This document shows positions 23,236 through 31,733 of a stretch of DNA of 64,000 bases, one piece after another. Under the pieces are notes generated by a model. The model was not told the DNA's origin. It was given only the letters and a program-made list of their open reading frames with translations, and made no database searches. How positions within the stretch are numbered: position 1 is the stretch's first letter; the number at the start of each line of letters is the position of its first letter. Origin of the DNA: Psychrobacillus vulpis. Lineage in GTDB: Bacteria; Bacillota; Bacilli; Bacillales_A; Planococcaceae. The DNA lies in contig NZ_VDGI01000002.1 in the NCBI RefSeq assembly GCF_006861825.1, positions 66,716 to 130,715 on the forward strand, given 5' to 3'. The position numbers and the translations under genes were made by a program.

Positions 23236-24812
23236 AACGGCAAGTTTCCTTTCTCTATTTCTTGTTGTAACGCGCGCATACGTCGATATTTTTCACGAAC
23301 AGTTTCTACGTAATCATTCCAATGATCTGTATCATTCGTTTTTTTAGCAATCTGTTTCATTTTTTTCCAAATCCGAACTGCCTGTTTATAGCTATACCGA
23401 TTTTTTTCCAGAATAAATCGCATTGCGTAATGATGGTAAAGCGGAAGTAAAACTTCTGGTGCTTCTTCTTTTACAATCGGAAGTCCACAAGCTTCTGCAT
23501 ATTCCAATGACGAATATGCTGACTGATGCAATGCCATCCAGTCTCGATATCGTTTTTCTTTTATTAATAAATGGGAGTATGACTGAATTCCATACAGCCC
23601 AAATGATTGGTACAATTCTTCCAGCTCTTCCGATTTTAACTGAATCGTATCAAATAGCATTTCCAATCTACGAATGAGCATTACCCTGGATGGTGTTTGG
23701 GCAACTTCATTTAAATAGTACGAAATATGGGGTAATAATTTACGTGCAAGCTGACTAACCATTTCTTTATTAGTAGAATGAAGTGCTTTTTCACAAACTT
23801 CAATCCATTCTAAAAGCTGTTCTCTTTCTAGTTGGTCCGCAGCTTTTAATAATTCGTCTGTCATAGACAGCGTGAGATAAAAATAAGGGAGCACCATATT
23901 TAACGGAACATCATCTTCAGTCTTCTCAAGCGTTTTTAAATAGGCAACTTCATTTTCACGAGTCGCTTTATCGGTCACAAGGGCATCCCAAAAAGATAGA
24001 TAAATTTGCTTCCTATAATTTAAAAGTGTCTCCATTTCAAAATAGAAATGTCGAACACGTTTCATCATTTCATCATAAAACGTATCTGCGGCAAATAATC
24101 TTGGCTTGGAAGCAAGTTGTGCTAACTGATCATCTAACTCAGCAACATATTCATCTAGAAAATGAAACACACGATTCCGCATATTCGATTCTGCAAATGG
24201 TTCTAAATATGGCCAACATTTCATGAGTATTGAAAAATTTACATACACATCAAAAATAGGTTGCCATTCACGTTCAAACGGACGAGATTTCCGAATTTGG
24301 GTTTGTAAATCATGTATTGCAAACTCTAAAAGATAAAAGCTTGTAGGTGGATAATTAGAAACAAACTTACGGAAGAAGTTTTCTATTAGTATATCCCAGC
24401 TTCTTGGACTACGCTCATCTCTAAGTAATTTCATTTGAGTTTGATCCGCCGTTGAGCGCCAATTTGAAATCCAAGTAGATAAGGATTCATATTGTTGGTA
24501 CAAATAAAAAACCGTCGCAACAATATGTCGACACGGCTTATGCGTAGGGCAAGGGCAATGGAAAGTATCTGTCAAAATATTGTACGAAACTTCTATATTA
24601 CTGACATCCCGAACGATAAAATCAATGCGATGCTCTTGGGGATAATAATTAGTTATTGATACTGCGCCATTGCGCACAAAAAATGCTGCACGTCGAATAA
24701 GCTCCTCATCCTCTAAAATAGCAGGGTGGAACTTCTTTTCAATCGTTTGCATCGACTGATCAATATACTGTTTATAATGCGCTGCTAGTTTTTGATAAGA
24801 TGTAAGGTTCAA
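23232..24812 (-). CDS. ywqB: SWIM zinc-finger protein YwqB
   Basis: The SWIM motif CPC(x)nCRH is visible as CPCPTHKPCRH (near residue 90), a zinc site found in DNA- or protein-binding proteins that often accompany SNF2 helicases. The rest is helical and unrecognised. I start it at TTG 24812, right after TAGGAGAGATTCG, giving 526 residues. Upstream ATGs at 24848 and 24923 lack ribosome sites and add a basic, unconserved stretch. The start is the least certain part of the call. Confidence 0.82.
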   Translation of the reverse strand: MNLTSYQKLAAHYKQYIDQSMQTIEKKFHPAILEDEELIRRAAFFVRNGAVSITNYYPQEHRIDFIVRDVSNIEVSYNILTDTFHCPCPTHKPCRHIVATVFYLYQQYESLSTWISNWRSTADQTQMKLLRDERSPRSWDILIENFFRKFVSNYPPTSFYLLEFAIHDLQTQIRKSRPFEREWQPIFDVYVNFSILMKCWPYLEPFAESNMRNRVFHFLDEYVAELDDQLAQLASKPRLFAADTFYDEMMKRVRHFYFEMETLLNYRKQIYLSFWDALVTDKATRENEVAYLKTLEKTEDDVPLNMVLPYFYLTLSMTDELLKAADQLEREQLLEWIEVCEKALHSTNKEMVSQLARKLLPHISYYLNEVAQTPSRVMLIRRLEMLFDTIQLKSEELEELYQSFGLYGIQSYSHLLIKEKRYRDWMALHQSAYSSLEYAEACGLPIVKEEAPEVLLPLYHHYAMRFILEKNRYSYKQAVRIWKKMKQIAKKTNDTDHWNDYVETVREKYRRMRALQQEIEKGNLPL

Positions 24813-24976
24813 ACGAATCTCTCCTAAGAAAAAAGGATTTCCTTCCATTATACGTTTAAATGGTGGCGATTTAAAGGCACAGCTCGAAACCTTTCGAAAA
24901 AACATATGTTTGTTTGCTTTCAAATGTCGCTTGCCAATATTTTAATATAAAATAAGCCATTGCTATTGCAAAAGCT

Positions 24977-25369
24977 TTACTTCCTTTTTGTTGCATTTAC
25001 AAGGAGTTTTTTCATAGTTTTCTCATCTAGAGAAGATAAATAACTAATAAAATTGCGAAATTCTTTTAACTCAATCATATTTGACAAGTACTCGCTTTGA
25101 AACTCCCCAGCATATTGCGATCTGCTTTTTTTTGCCTCTGCTCCAGGATTTTTACTTCTAATACGCTTATCCTCTAGCATACCAATAAAAATATCTTTAG
25201 GAATAGCATAGACCCTTCTAATCTCTGGTAGCAAATCGAGTGGAATTGCAAGCTTACCTAACTCATATTTAGACAAAACAGAATGGTCAATACCCAAACG
25301 ATTCGCTGCCTCGATTTGTGTGATCTCTAATTGCTCTCGATATGCACGAATATGTTCATAAAAAGGCAT
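24977..25369 (-). CDS. XRE-family transcription regulator
   Basis: A 130-residue protein with an N-terminal XRE helix-turn-helix (about 8–62: LEITQIEAANRLGIDHSVLSKYELGK) and a basic then helical C-terminus that may mediate dimerisation. I choose ATG 25369, just after GAGGGAGGTAGTCAT; the longer frame to 25498 has no ribosome site. It lies upstream of ywqB with its own promoter region and is divergent from the gene at 25537, which it may regulate. The target is unknown. Confidence 0.8.
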   Translation of the reverse strand: MPFYEHIRAYREQLEITQIEAANRLGIDHSVLSKYELGKLAIPLDLLPEIRRVYAIPKDIFIGMLEDKRIRSKNPGAEAKKSRSQYAGEFQSEYLSNMIELKEFRNFISYLSSLDEKTMKKLLVNATKRK

Positions 25370-25536
25370 ATGACTACCTCCCTCATCAATGTGACAACAA
25401 TATCGAATAACTACATAAGTAATATTTTTATCGCCAAAATAGCGATTTTTAAGTATATAGTCGAACTTTGTTGTATATAGGAATATACATCCTATCACAT
25501 TTATGAAAATATTAGGAAATAAAAAATAGAAAGGAA

Positions 25537-25914
25537 GTGATTATCGTAGATAAAATTCAGTTTTATATACCTTCTTTATTGGATATTGTAGATTACAATA
25601 CTATATTGAAACTAGAAGAAGTATCAATCGTTGGTGTTAAAACAAGTAATATCAAGTATTTTATTGGATATCCAACGCAAGAAGCGACACATATTAATCA
25701 AATAGTAGCAGAAGATTTTACGATTCACGATTTACAACTAGATTTTCGTTCTAAAACACTTTCATTTTATTTAGAAAGTAAAGGTACTCTACCAAAATCA
25801 GTCATACTTCAGAAAGTATTTCAAACCTTTGCGGTTAGATACAGTCCAAAGGAAGTAGCTTTTCTTCTGTATTCGTCTGGCAAAAATAGACCACAAAAGA
25901 TTAAAATACGTTGA
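25537..25914 (+). CDS. Hypothetical protein, divergent from the XRE regulator
   Basis: A 125-residue, probably cytoplasmic alpha/beta protein with no signal peptide or membrane helix and a basic C-terminus (KNRPQKIKIR). I do not recognise a family. The start is uncertain: the GTG at 25537 lies almost on the AAAGGAA sequence that would be its ribosome site, so translation may begin a few codons later. A clear terminator follows at 25933. The divergent arrangement suggests possible control by the XRE protein. Confidence 0.6.
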   Translation: MIIVDKIQFYIPSLLDIVDYNTILKLEEVSIVGVKTSNIKYFIGYPTQEATHINQIVAEDFTIHDLQLDFRSKTLSFYLESKGTLPKSVILQKVFQTFAVRYSPKEVAFLLYSSGKNRPQKIKIR

Positions 25915-25932
25915 TGAATAACATAAATTTGT

Positions 25933-25966
25933 AAAGCGAATACATAAAGGTGTTCGCTTTTTTTTT
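25933..25966 (+). terminator. Terminator after the hypothetical gene
   Basis: AAAGCGAATAC pairs with GTGTTCGCTTT across a short loop, followed by a run of T. Confidence 0.85.
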
Positions 25967-26047
25967 GAATGTATACACTACACGAAATTTCGTAAATGTG
26001 ATAAAATAATATTAATCAGAAAATTCAAAATAAAAGGAGGGGTTGCG

Positions 26048-26506
26048 ATGTTGCTTGTTCAATTAATGAAACCATTTTATACAAAGCAAGAAGATGGAAG
26101 GATAAAATTAGTATTTGCTTATCAATATTTTTCCATTCGAAAAGACGATGAACTATTTCATTTTATTCCAGTAGAAGGAAAAGAAATCATTGTTAATGCT
26201 AAAACATTACAAGTAGAAAATTTAGCGGAAGTATTTGTTTTCCAAAAAGGAAATCGGTTTATTCGATTACCTCTTTATCAGCTTTTACTAGTTTCGGATA
26301 TTCATATTCATTTACAATCGATTATTGAAACAACCGAATTAAAAGATTCACCCCAATCACTAATTGATGGAACAGAAGAAATCATCCACCAATTAGAACA
26401 AGTAAATTATGAACGAATGATTGATTATGCATTGTGTAATAAAAATGAATCACTATTTAAAGAGCTTCTACAATATAAGAATTTAAATGGAGGATGTCTG
26501 TTTTGA
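26048..26506 (+). CDS. IDEAL-domain protein
   Basis: The C-terminal region (about residues 115–148, YERMIDYALCNKNESLFKEL) fits the IDEAL domain, a short helical motif found in Firmicutes proteins such as YpiB. The N-terminal 110 residues are beta-rich and not recognised. GGAGGGGTTGCG precedes the ATG. The gene stands alone between terminators. No function can be assigned; IDEAL proteins have been linked to protein stability and cofactor complexes in Bacillus, but that cannot be carried over here. Confidence 0.65.
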   Translation: MLLVQLMKPFYTKQEDGRIKLVFAYQYFSIRKDDELFHFIPVEGKEIIVNAKTLQVENLAEVFVFQKGNRFIRLPLYQLLLVSDIHIHLQSIIETTELKDSPQSLIDGTEEIIHQLEQVNYERMIDYALCNKNESLFKELLQYKNLNGGCLF

Positions 26507-26521
26507 TATTATTTAATAACT

Positions 26522-26560
26522 AAAAACACCTAACGAAAAGAAATTTCGAAGGGTGTTTTT
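26522..26560 (+). terminator. Terminator after the IDEAL-domain gene
   Basis: AAAAACACC…CGAAA pairs with TTTCG…GGGTGTTTTT with a small internal mismatch. Its end abuts the converging small ORF at 26566. Confidence 0.8.
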
Positions 26561-26565
26561 ACGTG

Positions 26566-26679
26566 CTATAGGTTAAAAAAAGATGTAAATAAGTAGAGGA
26601 ATAAAATAAAGCCACTTGAACCAAGTACTCCAAACAAAATATCCCCCCAATTAAATCCTAGTAGCTTGTCGATTTTCAT
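26566..26679 (-). CDS. 37-residue membrane peptide
   Basis: A short minus-strand frame encodes MKIDKLLGFNWGDILFGVLG followed by SSGFILFLYLFTSFFNL. The first nine residues are amphipathic and basic, and residues 13–36 are a hydrophobic span. The ribosome site AGGAGTG lies about nine bases before the ATG. It is convergent with the IDEAL-domain gene and ends at that gene's terminator. It may be a membrane-acting regulator or stress peptide, or a toxin of a type I pair, though no antisense RNA is apparent. I recognise no family. Confidence 0.5.
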   Translation of the reverse strand: MKIDKLLGFNWGDILFGVLGSSGFILFLYLFTSFFNL

Positions 26680-26799
26680 GCGCTATATCACTCCTATCTT
26701 GTAAATTTCCCGGGAAATACCACGATTTATGAATAAGTCGGACAAGTATATGAAAAGTTTCATCTAGTATCAGCAAAATTCCCCAAAATTATTCAAAAT

Positions 26800-26812
26800 G
26801 GTGCCAGGCACC
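26800..26812. repeat. GGTGCC-A-GGCACC palindrome, copy 1
   Basis: A 13-base palindrome GGTGCCAGGCACC, followed by TGTAATACTTTTGTAAC. It is one of six full copies in this window. Confidence 0.85.
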
Positions 26813-26838
26813 TGTAATACTTTTGTAACAAATTTATG

Positions 26839-26863
26839 TAAAGATAAAAAAGTAAGTCGATAT
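26839..26863 (+). promoter_or_regulatory. Sigma-D-like promoter of the flagellin gene
   Basis: TAAA (26839–26842), a 13-bp gap and GTCGATAT (26856–26863) resemble the sigma-D pattern TAAA-N14–16-GCCGATAT, with one mismatch in the -10 and a gap one base short. Its place 33 bases before the flagellin ATG supports the call. Confidence 0.6.
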
Positions 26864-26895
26864 TAATAGTAAAACTGTACTAGGAGATGATATAG

Positions 26896-27708
26896 ATGCT
26901 TGGAAAATGGAATTCAACCGGTTTATCCATAATTCGAAATATGAATGCACAGTGGGCTATTGCGAATAAATCAATGGAGAGAATTACCTCAGGTTATCGT
27001 ATCAATCGTGCAGCAGATGATCCAGCAGGACTTGCCATTTCCGAGAAGATGCGTGCGCAAATTCGTGGTTTGGGACAGGCTGCTCGAAATATTCAAGATG
27101 GAATATCACTCGTGCAAACTGCGGAAGGCGCATTGAATGAAACGCACTCTATCTTACAGCGCATGCGAGAGCTTAGCGTAGAAGCAGCAAATGGTACATT
27201 AACAGACAATGATCGAAAACTAATAACTATAGAATTTGAAGAATTGAAAAAAGAAATCAACCGAATCTCAAAAGATACAGAGTTCAATACAAAAAAATTA
27301 CTAGACGGTTCCCAAAACTCTGTGAAAATTCAAGCTGGGGCAAATGCAGGTCAGTCTATTGAACTAACCTTTGGTGACATGGGATCAGCAGCACTCGGTC
27401 TAGATAGTTTATCAATTTTGACAAGAGAAGATGCAGAAAAAGCAATTGGTGAACTAGATAAAGCTATTAATAAAGTATCCAGTGAACGAGCTAGAATGGG
27501 TGCGTATTCTAATCGTCTAGAGCATGCATACAATAATGCAGTCAACATGGAAGAAAACTTAATTGCGGCTGAATCACGAATACGAGATGCGGACATTGCA
27601 AAAGAAATGATGGCTCTTACGAAAGCCAATATTATAATGCAAGCAAGCCAATACGTTTTAAGCATGCATATGCAACAAGCACAATCCATCCTACAACTAT
27701 TGAAGTAA
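26896..27708 (+). CDS. Short flagellin
   Basis: This flagellin is 270 residues long. It has the conserved N-terminal D0/D1 helices (RITSGYRINRAADDPAGLAISEKMRAQIRGLGQA) and the C-terminal D1/D0 helices (AESRIRDADIAKEMMALTK…LLK) with almost no variable D2/D3 domain. Bacilli with this compact form build filaments without exposed outer domains. It starts MLGKWNSTGLSI rather than the more usual M-IN-N, which may mark a minor or alternative flagellin. It is monocistronic with a likely sigma-D promoter and its own terminator. The gene is outside the main flagellar cluster. The hag symbol is withheld because another flagellin may exist. Confidence 0.93.
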   Translation: MLGKWNSTGLSIIRNMNAQWAIANKSMERITSGYRINRAADDPAGLAISEKMRAQIRGLGQAARNIQDGISLVQTAEGALNETHSILQRMRELSVEAANGTLTDNDRKLITIEFEELKKEINRISKDTEFNTKKLLDGSQNSVKIQAGANAGQSIELTFGDMGSAALGLDSLSILTREDAEKAIGELDKAINKVSSERARMGAYSNRLEHAYNNAVNMEENLIAAESRIRDADIAKEMMALTKANIIMQASQYVLSMHMQQAQSILQLLK

Positions 27709-27739
27709 TTGGATGTTTGAAAAACATACGTACAAATAA

Positions 27740-27776
27740 AAAAACAATCGTGAACATCAACTTCACGATTGTTTTT
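27740..27776 (+). terminator. Flagellin terminator
   Basis: AAAAACAATCGTGAA pairs with TTCACGATTGTTTTT. The same stem sequence ends the operon at 31287. Confidence 0.93.
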
Positions 27777-27820
27777 CTTATTGCATCTATCTTCGAGCCA
27801 ATCTCATAGTATTACAAATG

Positions 27821-27847
27821 TGTTACTGGTGCCTGGCACCAGTAACA
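27821..27847. repeat. GGTGCC-T-GGCACC palindrome, copy 2 (27 bp)
   Basis: The palindrome extends perfectly on both sides: TGTTACTGGTGCC-T-GGCACCAGTAACA. It lies between the flagellin terminator and the S41 protease gene. Confidence 0.9.
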
Positions 27848-27934
27848 TTTCTGTAACATGCACTATGAAAAAATCGGCAGATTGGTAGTTTTTCGGTTAT
27901 GATAGGTTTATATGTGTTTTAAGGGGGAATTGTA

Positions 27935-29311
27935 ATGAAGAAGTTTTCGGTTTTAGCTTTATTGGTGATGATGTTTAGCATTTTTGCTGTTCCAGTTTCT
28001 GCATTTGGGTCGACTCTAGATGAAGTGAAAAAAATTGTGAGCGAGGATTACAAAGGGGAGATTCCTGCCGACTTGCAAAATATCACTTCCATCGATGGGA
28101 TTATTGAACTACTAGATCCATATTCTACTTATTTTACAAAAGAAGAATTTGAAGCTTACACAAATTCAATTGATAATACGACTACTGGAATTGGCATTGT
28201 GATTGAAGAACACAAAAATGGTATTCAAATTGTCAATACGTTCGAAGGCGGAGCAGCGATCAGTGCTGGAATTGCACCAGGAGATATTATTCTTTCGGTA
28301 GACGGCGTCTCTACTGAAAACATGTCCGTTCAGCAAGCGTCCTCCCTTATAACAGGCAAAGAAGGTACGTCTGTAAAATTGGAAGTATTAAAAACAACGA
28401 ATCAGAAAGAAACTTACGAGTTAACACGCAAGAAGTTTCATGTACCAGTTGTAACAAAACAACTTCTATATGGAAACACGGGCTATATTTCGATTAATTC
28501 ATTTTCAGAAGATGGGGCGACTTTAGTTAAGTCAGCAAAGGAAGACCTTCAAAAGCAGGGGGCAACTTCATTTATACTTGACTTAAGAAATAATGGTGGG
28601 GGTTACGTCCATACAGCTGAAGAGCTGATTGGTTTATTTCCAAATAGCCCATATGCTTATCGTCTTCAAACGAGAGACCAATCAGGTTTAGTAAAGTCTG
28701 TAAAACAGTCTTCTTCATTTCCAAAAAACACAAAAATACTCGTAAATGGCTACAGTGCAAGTGCTTCTGAAATGACTGCAGCAGCTTTACTTGACCAAAA
28801 ATCAGCGACTTTATATGGACAAAAAACGTACGGAAAGGGCTCCATGCAAACTTTCTACAATTTGTCTGATGGATCCTATTTAAAGTTAACAATTGCAAAT
28901 TTTACTGGCCCAAAAGGAACAATAATCAATAAAACAGGGGTCAAGCCAAACGTAGTGACAGAAATAGGCGAGGAACTGACTAAAGCACATTTAGATACAA
29001 TTGTCGGAACGAATAAATATCAAAAATTGTCCGCACTACAAAATGTGCCAACAACCAAGGAATTTACAGTTACATTTTCAAATGCCGTAGTAGACAATAA
29101 GCAGCAAAAGGTTGAATTAGTAAAGCTAGGCGAAACGAACAGCATTCCTGTTACTATCAAACAAAAATCGCAGAAGCAATTCGTAGTTACACCAAATGCA
29201 CCTTTAGAAAAAGAAGCAGCCTATTTACTACTCATTCATCCAACTTTCCAATCACAAAATGGAATGATGATGAAAAACGGTGCTTATGTGGAAGTAACTG
29301 TTCAACCATAG
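27935..29311 (+). CDS. Secreted S41-family C-terminal processing protease
   Basis: A serine protease of the CtpA type, acting outside the membrane. The 458-residue protein has a signal peptide (about 1–25, ending VSA-F), a PDZ domain (about 80–165) and an S41 domain (about 170–350) with the catalytic Ser in NGYSASASEM and the Lys in YGKGSMQ. The C-terminus (about 372–458) resembles an SbsA-type Ig-like domain (FTVTFSNAVVDNKQQKVEL), unusual for S41 proteases and probably a wall or substrate contact. It is the first gene of a three-gene operon with a membrane protein and a HlyD-like protein. Confidence 0.88.
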   Translation: MKKFSVLALLVMMFSIFAVPVSAFGSTLDEVKKIVSEDYKGEIPADLQNITSIDGIIELLDPYSTYFTKEEFEAYTNSIDNTTTGIGIVIEEHKNGIQIVNTFEGGAAISAGIAPGDIILSVDGVSTENMSVQQASSLITGKEGTSVKLEVLKTTNQKETYELTRKKFHVPVVTKQLLYGNTGYISINSFSEDGATLVKSAKEDLQKQGATSFILDLRNNGGGYVHTAEELIGLFPNSPYAYRLQTRDQSGLVKSVKQSSSFPKNTKILVNGYSASASEMTAAALLDQKSATLYGQKTYGKGSMQTFYNLSDGSYLKLTIANFTGPKGTIINKTGVKPNVVTEIGEELTKAHLDTIVGTNKYQKLSALQNVPTTKEFTVTFSNAVVDNKQQKVELVKLGETNSIPVTIKQKSQKQFVVTPNAPLEKEAAYLLLIHPTFQSQNGMMMKNGAYVEVTVQP

Positions 29312-29326
29312 AGGGGGAACACTAAA

Positions 29327-30004
29327 ATGTTTTTTGATTTTCGATTTTGGAAATACCTTTTTCACCAAGGTAACTTAATGGATTCATTGAAGGAAGCTAC
29401 GATGCGGGGTTTTGAAAAGAGAGTCGTCATCGTAGCATTTTTGGGAGTACTTCTTTTTGCACTTCGAGATATTTGGGGGATGCATACGGAAGCACTCACA
29501 TCCATATTTGTAAATGGCTTTGAAGACACGTATACGGTGGCAAGAATCACTTCATTAATAGGAGCAGTTATTGCATCCATACTATATATGGCGTTTCATT
29601 TTTTTGGAATTGCCTTTCTTTTACATAAAATTATTAACGTGGAACTGTCCAAAGTAGCAGTTCTGCAATTATTTGTTGTTGCGTTACTATTAATGGAAAA
29701 AGCACTTATCTTTTTCATGTATGCAATTGTGGGCTATGCGACTGATTTTTCAATTTTATCGTTTGGTCCACTTGCAGCAACTTACTTAAACAATGAATTT
29801 ATTATTTATTTCTTTAATCAATTAACAATCGTAACGGGACTAATCATTGCAATTCAATTTCAATTCCTGCGTACATTTACAACGATGTCAACGGGTAAGC
29901 TACTAAGCCTATTAATAGCAATTCAAATCATTCTCGCACTAATAACAGCAGGAATGTATGTACTCCCATTAGAAACATGGTTTGAAGGGGGACAACCGGC
30001 ATGA
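29327..30004 (+). CDS. Multi-pass membrane protein (Yip1-like)
   Basis: A 225-residue protein with about five transmembrane segments (near 33–52, 78–98, 110–132, 155–178 and 192–212). The overall pattern resembles Yip1-domain proteins, but no diagnostic motif settles it. It lies 15 bases after the S41 protease and overlaps the HlyD-like gene by four bases (ATGA), so the three probably act together at the membrane. AGAGGGGGAACACTAAA precedes the ATG. Confidence 0.65.
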   Translation: MFFDFRFWKYLFHQGNLMDSLKEATMRGFEKRVVIVAFLGVLLFALRDIWGMHTEALTSIFVNGFEDTYTVARITSLIGAVIASILYMAFHFFGIAFLLHKIINVELSKVAVLQLFVVALLLMEKALIFFMYAIVGYATDFSILSFGPLAATYLNNEFIIYFFNQLTIVTGLIIAIQFQFLRTFTTMSTGKLLSLLIAIQIILALITAGMYVLPLETWFEGGQPA

Positions 30005-31305
30005 ATAAATGGCTAACAATTTGTATTTCTATTGTCATATCGACATTTATTGCAATAAACTCAATTCTATTGTTCACAAATAAAAGTATCATTACTAGAT
30101 CGTATTATGTGAATGAATACGACCGTGTTTTTGAAAACACGTATGCACAACAGCTTGAGAAAGAATCAGTCGTTGTCCCCTCACAAGAAATGATTGTAAC
30201 GATTGATGTAGAGGCAGTGAGTGAGTTTAATATTGTGCCTGGAGATACCGTGCAAAAAGGAATAGAACTTGCCCAATTAAAATCTGATGCTGCCGATAAA
30301 CAGCGTGAACTTTGGGAAGCTGAGCAACAAGCGTACTCGCAGGAACAATCCCAGCTACAGCAAATTATCGGTTCACTCCAATCGGAGCGTGCAGGAGCGG
30401 AATCTACTTCATCTAGTAGTGGTTCCACTACAGGAAACACTACAGATGATGTCATCGACGTCAATGTTCAAGTAGATGTAAATGTTGCTCAGGATGGAAA
30501 TTATGCTCAAGCTATTGCCGAAGCTGAGCAAAAACTAGCGGAAGTGGAACGAAAATTACAAATCGTAAGCACGCAACTTGGTCAAGAAACAAGAGCCTTA
30601 GCTTTACTAAGTCCAATTGATGGAAATGTGGCGAACATTGAGGAACGAAACGGTAAATATTTCATTCAACTTTATTCGAATGAAAAATCAGTCGTCACTT
30701 TCGCAAATGAAGTTGAATGGCATGAGTTAAAAGAAGGTCAAAAAGTAAAGAACTATTCAACTCATCAAAAAGGTGTTGCTGAAGGAACCGTCTCGACGAA
30801 AACGGAAGTGCCAGCGAACGAAACGGATTGGCTAAAAGCGTACAAACATTTTGGAAATGATGAGCAAGTACCTTTATACGAAGTTCGTATTCAATTAGAC
30901 GATCAACTAGAAAAACTGCCGTATGCAGCAAATACAAATTCGGTCATTACGACGAATGAAGTAGAAAATGCTGTACGCGTAAAATCGAAATGGCTACTTG
31001 AACGAAATGAACAGCAAGCAGAAGTATACACACTAACGAATGAGGGACGAATCGTTCGCGCACCGATTACGGTTCCGTTCGAATTGAATCAATACGCCAT
31101 TTTGTCAGAAGGAATAAAACAGGAAAGTGTCGTACTAAATGCCGAACCTAAAAAAGACAATTCACTTGCGTTCCTGCCATTCCCGTTAGATCTCCCAACA
31201 TGGAACAGCATCAAAGCAGTTAGTTGGAAAGACTATATGAAATATTCTCTATCTGGTGCCTGGCACCCAAACATTCATGTCAATTCAAACAATCGTGAAA
31301 ACTAA
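30001..31305 (+). CDS. HlyD-like membrane-fusion protein
   Basis: The 434-residue protein has an N-terminal membrane anchor (about 4–25), half-lipoyl/barrel-sandwich segments (about 55–90 and 195–215, DTVQKGIELAQLKS and LLSPIDGNV), a coiled-coil hairpin interrupted by a Ser/Thr-rich linker (about 90–190), and a beta-barrel end. Such adaptors normally serve an ABC or other exporter, but none is next to it; the partner may be the Yip1-like protein. The last 18 codons, from Trp in GAWHPNIH, are encoded by an inserted palindromic repeat and a terminator, so the natural C-terminus has probably been replaced. Confidence 0.75.
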   Translation: MNKWLTICISIVISTFIAINSILLFTNKSIITRSYYVNEYDRVFENTYAQQLEKESVVVPSQEMIVTIDVEAVSEFNIVPGDTVQKGIELAQLKSDAADKQRELWEAEQQAYSQEQSQLQQIIGSLQSERAGAESTSSSSGSTTGNTTDDVIDVNVQVDVNVAQDGNYAQAIAEAEQKLAEVERKLQIVSTQLGQETRALALLSPIDGNVANIEERNGKYFIQLYSNEKSVVTFANEVEWHELKEGQKVKNYSTHQKGVAEGTVSTKTEVPANETDWLKAYKHFGNDEQVPLYEVRIQLDDQLEKLPYAANTNSVITTNEVENAVRVKSKWLLERNEQQAEVYTLTNEGRIVRAPITVPFELNQYAILSEGIKQESVVLNAEPKKDNSLAFLPFPLDLPTWNSIKAVSWKDYMKYSLSGAWHPNIHVNSNNREN

Positions 31306-31401
31306 AACTTTCACGATTGTTTTATTTTTCATGTTTTTCATGAATTTCATGTTTAACACGTTTTTCACGTTTTTCGTGTTTGTTTGGGTGCCAGGCACCA
31401 G
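31253..31401. mobile_element. Inverted pair of GGTGCC-W-GGCACC repeats
   Basis: CTGGTGCCTGGCACCCAAAC (31253–31272) and its exact reverse complement (31382–31401) flank 109 bases. The interior holds the operon terminator and several CATGTTTTTCATG-like words. The left arm lies inside the coding end of the HlyD-like gene. The arrangement is like a REP doublet or a small MITE. Confidence 0.75.
31287..31322 (+). terminator. Terminator of the S41 operon
   Basis: AAACAATCGTGAAA pairs with TTTCACGATTGTTT, followed by ATTTTT. The gene's stop codon lies in the loop. Confidence 0.88.
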
Positions 31402-31472
31402 TAACACTTCTGTAATGATTTTAACTTTGTTATACTGAAGTGAATAATTATTTAGTGCAGGGGAGGATGCAT

Positions 31473-31733
31473 ATGGATCCTAGATTTAAAATCGCTCATC
31501 GGGAGGCACTTATTGGTGTTGGACTTGCAGTCGTTCACTTTCTTTGGTGGTTCGGATTTGCGTATGGACTTGGCTCTCGACCAGTAGAGGAATATACGTA
31601 TATACTCGGTTTCCCTTCCTGGTTTTTCTATAGCTGTATTGTTGGATTTATTTTAGTGGCAGTTACGGTTATTATACTGGCCAAATTTATATTAAAGGAT
31701 GTTTCTTTTGAAGATGAGGGGGATGAGGTATGA
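31473..31733 (+). CDS. yhdT: YhdT family protein (DUF997)
   Basis: An 86-residue protein with two transmembrane helices (about 14–34 and 52–74). It belongs to DUF997, whose members are encoded immediately before the pantothenate symporter gene in many bacteria, as here. I start it at ATG 31473 after GGGGAGGATGCAT rather than at a distant GTG. It overlaps panF by four bases (ATGA), so it may be an accessory subunit of the symporter. No biochemical role is known to me. Confidence 0.85.
   Translation: MDPRFKIAHREALIGVGLAVVHFLWWFGFAYGLGSRPVEEYTYILGFPSWFFYSCIVGFILVAVTVIILAKFILKDVSFEDEGDEV

Noticed and set aside
24812-24923. Longer N-terminus for YwqB
   Set aside because: The upstream ATGs have no ribosome site, while TTG 24812 follows AGGAGAG directly.
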